From Lutjanus erythropterus (Eukaryota > Chordata > Actinopteri > Lutjaniformes > Lutjanidae): a DNA stretch of 64,000 bases. The position numbers and the translations under genes are program-made. Where the stretch lies: positions 27,031,922 to 27,095,921 of the forward strand of contig CM034599.1 in NCBI GenBank assembly GCA_020091685.1, read 5' to 3'. Positions 49,401 to 61,400 of the stretch are shown piece by piece (position 1 is the stretch's first letter; each line of letters starts with the position of its first letter). The notes under the pieces were generated by a model. It was given only the letters and a program-made list of their open reading frames with translations, did no database searches and had not been told where the DNA came from.

Positions 49401-52400
49401 AGGAATTTTTCAGTGACCGCTGCCTCAATGTTTGTTTGTGTTATTGTGTGACTTTGATGTTTAAAAGTGTAGTTTAGATTCACTGAAGTCACACAAAAGC
49501 ATTGAACAAATTAACTGATTGAGGCAGCAGTAGACCAGCAACTCCAGTGTTCTGCAAGGTAAAATGACTGACTTTGCCCGTGGAGTTTTAGGAGTTATAT
49601 TTGGCTTATATAATGTGGTTGCCCATCAGAAAAGGCTGTCGCATGGCAGAGCAAAGAGGTGGAAATATTCTAAATATAATGTATACCTAAACTGAGCAGC
49701 TCATTGCTTTGCTTCTATGCTGGTGCCCCTTTCTGCTCCTCCAAACTCAGGGTGTGTCGACTGCCATCTACTGTAGCTAAAACACTGACTGTTGATAAGT
49801 ATCTCATTCAACCCCACCTCAAATAATCTGAGCTATTCTTTTAACCTTAAATTCCAATCATCATCAATCATAAGCACAGCTGCTTCCATTGACGGGCCCT
49901 GCTGCTCATTTTATTACACAGCATCAGATCATCATTGGTTCTGTGTGGGGCCTCTTTTGTGTCTAATGAAAGTATCAACTTCTCTCCTGCAGGTTCCAGC
50001 TCACAGTGGAGGTGTTCGATTACTTGGACACAGAGCTGAGGCTGGCCGAGACAGGTAAAAAAAAAAAAATCCTCCTAAACCCTTCCCCTATCCTACTCTT
50101 CCAAGGAAGGGAAACTTGAGCCACCGTAAAGGGTTGCAGCCTGCTGACATTATCTATTTATGCACAAAGGCTAAGAGCACTTTCAAGAAGAGTTATTGTG
50201 AGCAGCTCTTGTCCTGCCTGTTTTCACATGGACTGCTGGGTATTTTGGCCTTGTTTTAACTCATGTCCTGCTCCTGTTTGGCCTAAATTTGTTGTAACTG
50301 ATGAGGAAATGCCTGCAATTAGAGGACATTAAGTTGATTTCCTCCCGTTTAGCTGCAGTGGCGTGTTCCTCCCGGGCTGCAGGGTGGAGGCCCGGGATCA
50401 ACATCATAAACAAATTTTGCAGTTGTACTGTGAAAGAAGTGTACTTGTACTGTGTAAATGTACTCACATATGTGTTCTTAGTCTTATGATAGTTTTAGTG
50501 TCATTATCTCAACACCAGTGTTAGCATGTTGCAGAAGGTTTATAGTATTGCTACCTCACCAATCAGCTTGGAGCTCAAGTAACAAGAGAAGCGAATGTGA
50601 AAACAAACTCTGCAACAGTAACTGACTCAATTGAAGAGTCTGCACTTTATTCGACCAATGTATCAGCACCAAGTCTTCATCAGGGTGATTTCCAGAATAG
50701 GTATAAGTACAGTCTACCACCAGAGGGCTTTATCAATTATCCAATGAGGACTAGACATTGACGTCACTTAGAAGCCAGTATCTAAAGCACTGGTTCCCAG
50801 TCTGGGGATCTGGACCCCCACTCGTGGTTGCCAAAAATTCACAGGGGGTTGCAAGCCCTTCTTGATTTTAAAACCCTCTATTTCTCAACATGTCATTCAT
50901 TTTGTGAAGAAAACTAAATGAAATTCTTATTTTTAGAGTTTATTAAGTTAAGAAATAATGTAAAGGAAATCTCACAGGATAGAGGCACTGTGAAGACATG
51001 AACCCATGCTGTATTCACAGAGCCTTCACTCTCTGCTAAACAGCCCTATCCTTCAGTAAGAGAGTGTGCAGTTAAAATAGCCAGTGAGCTAACTGAGGCA
51101 TGGGCAAGTGTCAGGGAGAAGTATGTATGATTGATGGAAATAAAAACAAAATACAGACAGAGAGTTGTATAAAAGGAAAATTAATTCCTGATGCAATAAT
51201 CTGTGAAAGAAAAATCAATTTTGATGTATTTTGAGTAACATTACAATCTATCAATTGTTCTATACTGTTATTGTTATGCATTTTATATAATATGAAATAT
51301 CCTTAAAGTATGTCACTTAGTCAGGGATAATGGGTTTATTCAATGATAGAAAAGAGATCCCTGAAGAAAAAAGTGTTTCGTCTGTAGCGAAACCAGTGGT
51401 ACCAAACAAAAATGTTTGGTAAGTGTCAGGCAAAATTCTTTTCAGGGATAATTAACATTTACTGAATGCTCTTGTCTCTGACCTCTCTTTTCTAGTGATT
51501 CGACAGCTCAACACATCCATCGCCATCTCCACTCTCACATCGGGCCAGTGTCGGCTGGCTCCACTCATCCAAGTTATCCAGGACTGTAGTCACCTCTACC
51601 ACTTCACGGTCAAGCTGCTGTTCAAGCTGCATGCCTGTAAGAGCACATATTAAACCAAAAAAGGCCATTTAGTCTATAAAACCTGCTGTAACTTTGTTAA
51701 ATGACCCATCTAAATGAAGTAGAACAAGTCAATTATGGTTATAAATCAAGCAGGGAGATTGTTTATGTGTCTCAAATTATTTCCTAATAATGGAGCTTTT
51801 GTCCCCTGGTGTGGATTTCAGGTCTTCCCGCTGATACCTTACAAGGACACCGCGATCGTTTCCATGACCAGTTCCACAGGTAGGTCATCCACGGCCTCTG
51901 GCTGTGAGTGAATGAGACTGCCGCATCAAAGGGGAGAGAATCATTTTTACCAAAGGAAGTGTGCAACATAATCCTGCCTCACCCAGTCATCACAGCACTT
52001 TGAAATAATGCAAATCACTGCATCCCCACCCCCACCCTCTGCGGTGTGTCTGTTGGTGTCACAGACACATTCACGTCTTTACTGCTGAGTTCAGAGAGGA
52101 GACGACATTTCGTTACGTCTTCATTTATACTATTTCTGTTTATATGAACTTACTCATATATTGTTTTTACTTACTTACCATTATCTTACTTAATCTGCCT
52201 TGTCTAGTGTTAATTTTCTTTTGTAAAGTACTTTGTAACATGTTTAAGAAAAGTGCTATACAAATTAAGTTTATATTATTACAGGGTTGGGTGAGTGAGT
52301 GTCCTCAGAATAACATGTCTAGTCTGTAGTGAATTTACTTTACCTACTGTTTTCTTCTGTCTTGTACCAGAATGACACAGTTTGTTGTATCTGCCAGTGG

Positions 52401-55400
52401 TGATAAAACACATGAAAGCCGCCTATAACAAGTCTAGAAAACAGAATATAAGACACAAATGAGACATTGTTGTAAGTCTGTATGACACATGCTGTACTTT
52501 GTGTATGCGTAATTTGTTGTCCTCTGTCCCACAGCCTTAAGACTTTCTTCAATAAAGCCAGAGACATGCTGTACTTCAAGAGACTGATCCAGATCCCCAA
52601 ACTGCCTGATGTAAGAGCACAGAGGGGTGGGGAGAGCAGGGATGCTTTCAGTGCTGAGTCACAGCCTCCATCTTGTATATCACATGGATATGATAGAATT
52701 CACCATCACCGAAATACTGTTGCTGTTAGCTACAAACTTGGGAAGCTGACTTATTATTTAAATAGACACCTATGCTTTGTTGAAATTTCACAGGGTCAAG
52801 GTAAACTTCATTTACCTTCAAGGTTAACTTTATTACCCCACAAGGGGAAATTCATGTGGTCACACACATCTCAGTGTAAACACACAGGTACACTATACCT
52901 GTACTAACAAACGCACTGACACATGCCTAAATAGCCGGAGTAATGCTAGCAATATGAAATATGCATCATATGCAATATACAAATATACACAATCAAAATA
53001 CAGTCTAACTCTAACCCAGACATAATTGCTGTAAGTACAGGTGATGTGAGGAGGGTGGGTAGGAATATTGACGAGCTGATCGATATTTTTGAAAATAAGG
53101 TTGTTATCTAGGTGTGCTGCAGACCTGTGATCAACCACAGTGATCCTGCTTGCTGTCTCGATCTTGAGCTGTAATTTGTCATGATCTGAGGGTGCAGACG
53201 AGGCCGACGGACAGGACACAGATTTGTAGAACATGTGGAGGATCCGACAGTCTGATCTAAAGTGGTTCAGTTTCCTCAGAAAGAAGAGCCTTTGTTGTAG
53301 TCTTTTACACTCACTCCATGAACAATCATTAAATTTTAAGTAATCATTAATTTCAGCAAGATATTTGTAAGTTGAGACCTGCTCTTAATCTTGGTGGGGG
53401 GAACTATTGTCCTTTAACCTCTGAAATCTATGACCATCTCTGCTTTTTTCTTTATGTTGACCTGAAGAAAATAATCTGAATGCCAACTTGAATAAATCCC
53501 TGTGTCTCCCTCTCGAAACCTGATGAATTGTCAGATTGTAGGAACCCTACCAATTCTGTGTCATCTGCATATTTAAAATAAGTGTGAGCTGAAGCAGATG
53601 GTGTACAGCATGAAGGTTTTCTCATAGAACACAATAAATAATCTTTTTTTAGTACATATTTCAACTGAATGTGGTACAGGTTTAACAAATCCCTACCTTT
53701 GCTCTGTCTCCCTTTCAGTCCCCACCTAACTTTCTGCACGCAGCCTCACTGGCCAAACACGTGAAGCCAGTGGTGGTCATCCCTGATGAGGACGAACCGG
53801 AGCAACAAGATGATGATGATGACGACCCTGAGCCACTTATCGAGGTCAGCGACGTGTCAACATCCAGCATACAGGCTCAGCCACAGGTATGGCACATAAA
53901 TCACAGATGCATGCATGCATACAGTATACTATAGAGAGTATTATATTCTATAGACTCGCACAAGTACTCATACAGCACTACCATGATGTGTAAGCAGTTT
54001 TTCTTTTACCCTTTCTTAGCAACTGGACATATTTGATCAGACATTTGGACCTCCAAATGGAGGCTTTGATGACAGGTGAGCCTGGGTGATTTTCAATGCA
54101 AGCAACTAATTTGGTGTGAGCATGCTGTCTGTGCCAGCACAACATGACTGTGTGTTTTGTGTCTGGCAGGGATCTCCAGATTGAGAGCCTGAAGCGGGAC
54201 CTGGAGTTGTTGAGAGCAGAGCTGGAGAGAGTCAAAGCAGAGGTACAGCCTGTGGGGGATAAATCACTTGCTGCTTGGGTTTCACACCTTTTTGCTTGTG
54301 CATACAAGAGGTGTGACAGTAGAGGGCATTATTATCTATCTGCAAAGGAATCTGGGTCATTGGGTGGATGCAAATGCTCCTGACATGTGGAATGTAGCAA
54401 GTAGCCTCTGAATGAGATCAGAGTGTCCAGTTGAGAGTTTTGACGTCACAGATATGTTTCCAGCTTGCAACCTTTTCTGCATTTTCTTGTGTGTCATCCT
54501 CCCTCTCTGCAGGATATATTGTATTTTTCTATTATTATTATTATTATTATAAAAGAATTAAAGAAAGGATCAGGAGATAAGATTTGGCTGGTGAAAAGTA
54601 GATGAGCTGGTGGGGTCTAGAAAAGTAGATGGATCTTGTGAAATGGAAATTTCTGTCTCTTTGGGGGTGCACATTACACTGTCATTACCATGTCATGACA
54701 CCTCTCATCAACATGAAGTCTTTATGAATGTTTATGACTGTTGCTATTGCTATTGCTATTTTTAATGCAAAGTTTTTGTTATGACAAGTTGACAAAGACA
54801 CTGACAAAATGTTGTCTTGATTAATGTCATGACAATTTGTCATGATTGGCAACAGTGTACGGTACCAAGCTGAATTACAGAGCACTTGCAGAGTTAGCTG
54901 ATGGACAGATGGCGGTTAGCAAGTTTAATTGTTGCTAAAGTAGGCTAACTACTGTGTGCTATTTTCTGTAGCTGCTGATAGCTAGTTAGCTTGGTTAGCT
55001 GTGCAGCTAACCACCTAATTAGTATCTCTCTTCTCCCCTCCTGAAGGCTCAGCGCTACATCACGCAGCTGAAGTCCCAAATCAACAGTCTGGAGGCAGAA
55101 CTAGAAGAACAGCGTGCACAGAAACAACGCGCTCTTGTGGAAAATGAGCAGCTGCGCATGGAGCTAGAGGCTATGCGTCACCGTAATACAGAATATGACA
55201 GCTTACAGACCACCTTCATCGAAGCAGAAAGTAAGACGTTCGGCCTACTCTCTCAGTCATATACAGTACAATTGGTTTTGGTCTCAGAACTGGGCACGAG
55301 AGGTCCTGGGTTAAAAGTCCCCAATGTGTTACGGCCCAGCCCTGAGACCATAACAAATGAAGGAAGCACACATGTGGGATCCACTAAAGCAAAGGAAATT

Positions 55401-58400
55401 AATTTAACAAAGATGAATTTATGTCAACAAATGTAACCAAAGTGTTAACTCTAACAAAGGAAACTGACAAGAAAACATACTGTCAGATTAACTTAAAATT
55501 ATACTAAATGAACTAAATAAATGCTAAATAATTTATGTAAGAAATCAAGCAATTCTAAATCCACATGATGTGGTGCCAGGGGAAGAGGGAGTCTACAGAT
55601 TACAGGATGGGGTGGGTTTTTATGGAGGATGGAAGCAATTCTTCCAATCTCCTGTTGACCTCAGACCAGGAGCCAGCACATTTTACGACAGAACACACCA
55701 CACAGCAACAAGACAAACACAAGCAAGCCCTGGCAGAGGTCCTGGAGCTGTAACAATGGACAAAATGTGGTCAAGTGCATACAGTAACCCTGTCATATCT
55801 CCTGGTTGTGCAGAAAGATCGCAGGCCACTGAGCAGCGGTACAATAAGCTGAAGGAGAAGCACACAGAGCTGGTGGCCAGCCATGCTGAACTACTGCGGA
55901 AGGTACAGACAGACTGCAGACCAGACAGACATGGCGTGAGATGTTTGTTTTAAATCAGATGTCGGCACCTGGCTGTGTGTGATAACACTAAATGTGTTAA
56001 TGTGCTGACAGAGTGCAGACACTGTGAAGATGCTGTCAGCAACCCAGCAGACCCAGGAAGAGGTAGAGAGGACCAAACATCAGCTTTCATTTGAGATTGA
56101 TCGAATAAAACAGGAAGCTGACATGAAGGTTGGTCGTCTGATGTTTTCCTCGACTACTTGCTGCTTTTAAAATATAACATTTGTAATGACACATAAATAG
56201 TTCAGACACATCTGACTGACATGCAGAGTGGCTCTTGTCCAGGGGTCATATGACAGAAACGTCCTGTCTAAAGATTAGACACAAAGACTATAAGATAGAT
56301 TTTCCCAAATTGGTATCACAGAAGCAAATCCTACCTAAAACTAAGAAAAAACTAAATCCTAAAACTAACTTTAGGATTCCTAAATACTCAATCAAACATC
56401 ACTCATCAACTTTTGTTACCTTTCAACCAACACTTCTTTTCTCATCTCATCAAGCTAAACGACATTGTAACCGTTTTTTGAAACATACTGAAACATACAG
56501 AAAAATGGAGCAAAACATCAATGGGCACTTAACGTCAAGACACATGAGTTACAGGTTTTGGTAACATCTGTAAAATAATCCAAAAATGTGCTTTTGAGTA
56601 CAAAAGTAAAGGCAATAGAAGAGCAGCCATACAGATTAAACAAATAGTTAACATTGTTAGCTCCTATTAGCTAAAACTAGCTGTTGTTACCAAATAATTC
56701 TTTTTCAATTTTCATTTAGGATAGGAGTATTGACTTTAGAAATTTCTTTTTTCCAAAATTAGATTCTAACCCTAATAACCATGGTTACCAAACAGTTAAG
56801 ATAGGATTAACAAGTTAAGAAGTTTCTGTAATACAGCACCAGGTCCCTTTTCCATATTTCCATATGCTAGCTTTTGAGCCACTCAGATTTTGTTTTGTTT
56901 TAAATTTTTGATTTTTGACTTTTCTGCATTGATTCATAGTCTCTAAAGAGGGAATTGTGATGCATCCAATTCATCGATTTTTTTTTTCCCACATGCCTGC
57001 AGCATAGATATATGTAAATAATGCACACTTGTCACTGTAGCTGGAAGAGCAGAAGTTTGAAATGGAGAAGCTGAGGAGAGAGCTGGAGGAGAAGCTGGCT
57101 GAAGTGACGCGCATCAAGGCGAATCTGCAGAACAGTGAGAAGGTGAGTGTGCAATTGTAATGTTAAATGTAGTGACGACCTTGATGATATTAAGCTAATT
57201 CCCCATCATTTAGTATTCAGAGTTGTCTACAGTTCTGTGTTTGGAGGCTTGAGGCATGTCGCACATGTCCCGATGGACACTGACAGCCATCTGCCTCCTC
57301 TGGCTTCCCTCATCGCTCTGTCTTCTCTCTGCCAGGCGTCAGAGCAAGTGAACAGCTCAATGACAGCTCTGCAGGCAGAGAAGGAACGTCTGATGCGATC
57401 TGTGAGCGAGAAGGAGGCGGAGCTGTCATCTCTGCGGCAGGCTGCGCAGGTGCAGCAGTCATCACTTCAGCAGGAGCGAGAGAGGAACAGCAGGGAGCTG
57501 GGAGAGCTGCAGGGCAAACTGCAGGAGAAGGTCAGTCAGGACGCTTGAGCCGAGCTCAGCACACGAGTTTCCACTCAATACAGTTAGTCATATTCAGCAA
57601 TATTTCAGGTCTGTCTCCTTAAGAAAAAGCATGCAGGCTCAGGATTAAAGTATCTTATAGGTGTCACATTACAGTCATGCATAAATGCAAAATACCTTAA
57701 AAACACTTACTGGACATATCCCAGAGATGACTGTGCATATTTGTACAATGGCTATGTATGCATGAATTACAATATTCCAAAAGTAACCCTAAGATAATAG
57801 GCTTGTACTCTACAGTATACACTTAACCAAACTCATCAATCAGTTTTTAAGACAAAAAAAATGCATCCAAGCTGGTTGATGACACAAATTCTCTACCATC
57901 TGAGTCTACCATAATAAATAGATGAAAAGGCTTGAGGCACAGTTTTCCCTATTTTGTACAGAAAAACCCTAACACTGCAGGAAAAAATTCTAAGAAAGCA
58001 GCTCATCCCACATTAATTCTCCTTTTAAGAAACAGGTTTATAGTTAGGAACATGGCTGGCTTCCATATAAAGGTAGTCTGTGTGAGGAAAGAGCGTCTAA
58101 GCTATATTTCTGGTTTAAAAGAAAGTGTGAATGCTCTGCAACAATTCTGGATGAATAAAGACTTAAGAAGAAAGTAAAGGAGAATGAGCACGTTCCTGAA
58201 GAAATGTGCACATCCTTCATTCATTATTATAGGTATTGCACCAAGCAGGATTATTCAGTCAGCCGGGTAACTTCTAAAATATCAGGCAACAACTTCCCTG
58301 AACATGTGTTAATAAATAGCAATAATCAGTAGTCATGACTAACTGACACCTAATATATCCAAGTTCAGTTTGACAAATTCAGATTCAAAACATTTTGCAT

Positions 58401-61400
58401 ATGCACTGTACAAAATGTGTGGTGGCTCATCTCATGAGAGGTTCTGATACAAAAATCAACAGTCTAGTTTCTATATGTCAGTACAATTCTCTCGTCGTCA
58501 ACATCTATTAAACAATTAATTTATGTTTGTTGTTTTGAATGTGTATTTGTGTGTTTGTGCATGTAGTCAAGTCAGGAGGAGCAGCTGAAACAGAAGCTTC
58601 TAGAGGAACAGTTTGCTCTGCTGCAGGGAACCGTCACAGAGGCAGAGAACATCATCCAAGATGCTGTTGCTAAACTGGATGATCCTCTGCATGTACGCTG
58701 CACCAGCTCTCCAGGTCAGACTTTTATTTCACAACAATTGTAAATAGATTAACAACAAAAATGTGAGTAAATTGAGAATTAAATAAGTGAAAAAGCTAAA
58801 TTTAAACCATTGCTGGTTGACCATATGCTATATGTTGTCTACTCTGTATACTTTAACAAAGCACATGTTTTGTTTTGTTTTGTTTTTATAATCCTCTGTT
58901 TGTTTCCAATACACACAGATTACCTTGTGAGTCGGGCGGAGGCCACACTGGGCTCCATAGACAAAGTGAAAAAGGGCCATGCAGATTATCTGACTAACAT
59001 GGGGGGTGAGTTTGCTCTCTTCTGATTCAACAGGATCCTGCTGACCTCATGACAGTCTGTTGTGTTATGTTGTGTTAATGTGGCACACTGCTCTCTTATT
59101 GTTTGCTCTTGTAACCAGATGCTGGAGGGCTGCTCAGGGCTCTGACCCAGTTCTCCCACTTGGCTGCGGATACAATCATCAACGGCAGTGCCACGGCGCA
59201 CATGGCACCCACTGACCATGCAGACCGTAAGGAATATCTCGGATTACTTCGTTGGCATTACACCAGTTATACTTGTAGTTATTTTAGCATTTATTACCCA
59301 GGCCACACACCCACATTTAAAGACAAATATCAGTTATATATTAATGGCCGCATTTGAGCATGCACCTTTATTGCCAATGGTTGATCACTGCCCTTTTATG
59401 CCCCGCAGGGCTGACGGAGAACTGCAGAGGCTGTGCCACTCAGAGTCTGCAGTTCCTCAAAGACCTGAAGTCCAAGACCACCCTCCAGAGGGCAGACCCA
59501 GCCTCCATTCGTGTAATCGTTCAAAAGATTCTGCATTTGGGCCAGGTGAGAGACATAAACAGTATATCTATGCTCATTTTTTAATTAAATGTGTTCTGAA
59601 ACTTCCAGAAATTATCAGGGCTTTACTTACTTTACTACAATGGTTGTCATCCTTGCCAGATGGTTTTGGAGTATAAAATGAAATATTGTGGAAAGCAGCA
59701 CAAAATGATCTCTCAGTGACATTAGTACCTTAATGACATTCAACGTGAGGCTCAAATCCTTAAAAATGAGCAAAATATGGCTAGTCTCAAGAAATAGAAC
59801 ATCCACCTTACTCATCATTAAAACCAGTGCTTCCCAAACTGTGGGGCTGGTTCCCCTGGAGGGCATGTAGGGTCATTGCAGGGCAAATAAACAAACAAGA
59901 CTTTGCTGATGCTATTTTGCTTTATTTCACTAAAATTCAATATGAATCATTTCATTTCATCAGTTACTTCACCAATTATTGTTAATGACTGATGGTAATT
60001 GGGAGGGACTTTTCTCACCTCTGAAGAGGGGCATACCAGAAAAAGTTGGGAAACACTGGGTTAAAACTATAAACCAAAATAAGCCACCATGTTCTGAACA
60101 GACACAAACACTTACAAAAAGTAACATTTGCATTTTATAATGTAAAATAGCAGACTTAACAAACTACTCAGTCCAGCACGATGGGAAATGAGGCCCATCT
60201 TTTAGACAGGGGAATGTTTTTTTACACTACATCAGCTGTGCTATGTAAGAAAGCTCTTTCAATATGGCGCTTTTGTGCCATAGTATTGTGCTTAACCAAG
60301 CAGCTGCAGCCAGTGTTATGACTACAGAGCAGAGGCTCCTCAGGAAAAGTATTCCAGTTCAAGACTTGGACCAACAGAGGGCTGGAAAGCAAAATAGAGA
60401 CTGTGTCTCAAGTTTGGTCACCTGAAAGTCCGACAGCAGCACCATCAACTGAGAAACACAAGGCACCCTGACTTTCAGCAAAATTGATTTTTTTGTGGGG
60501 GTCACGAACACCATCCTGATTTTTCTAGGGGGGGTCACAATTCAAAAGTTCCACTGTTCCACAAATCCACTGTTTTACTATATCAAATAAATAACAGGTC
60601 TTTACAGAAGTGTTAATTAAATGAATACATTTTTGTGGCAGTTTGCCGCTCACAGACACTGCTACTGCAGACAGTTAATGTTCGATAAAATATGATTAGG
60701 AATAGTACCTTGTCTTCATCTACTCCATTATATAGAAATGCACAGCTCTTCCTCTTTTATTAGGCGTCACTGCAGAGTCTGCACCGTGTGCAGTAATCTG
60801 ATGTAGCTTAGCTGCAAACAAACAGACTGATGTCAAATCATGCTGTTTATTCAGCATTTTTAAAACGTTCCTACCACTACTTGTTTCTGGGGCAGTGAAG
60901 TAAACATCCGCCAGCAATCTGACACCCACATTAATGTGAGATGAACTCTCAACTGTGTAATTTTTTTGCTTCCAAGAAGGCCAAAAATAAATTCCTGAAA
61001 TATAACATTTGATTCGATGTCTGTGGGCGTTGGATTACTGGTAAGTGAACTATTTTAGCTTCCCTCTGCAAAAATAAGAAATCCACAAGAAGCAAATCCA
61101 AACTAACTCCTGAACTATAAACACTGAACATACATCAATGTGTTTCTATCCAGTGTTTGGATTTGGTAATACAATTTGTTATATTTTTGTAATTATATGC
61201 ATATTTCATCATTTTGTTTCGATGTCAAATCTTATTTTTTCATCAAGACTTCTCAACATTTGGGTTCCATTGTCACCAGTATTGTTTAAGTCCTTTGAGT
61301 TCTGTATTTTTCATTCCTGATCATTTTCTTTCTTGTTATATCCAGGAGCTGCGGCCAAAAGGCATGGACATCCGTCAGGAGGAGCTGGGAGATCTGGTTG

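Noticed and set aside
57147-57548. A 133-codon frame as separate gene
   Set aside because: Its second half is HIP1R exon 57336-57530 and the first half is intron read-through.
57932-58177. 81-codon frame in HIP1R intron 18
   Set aside because: No domain, no suitable splice sites and no resemblance to HIP1R; likely chance.
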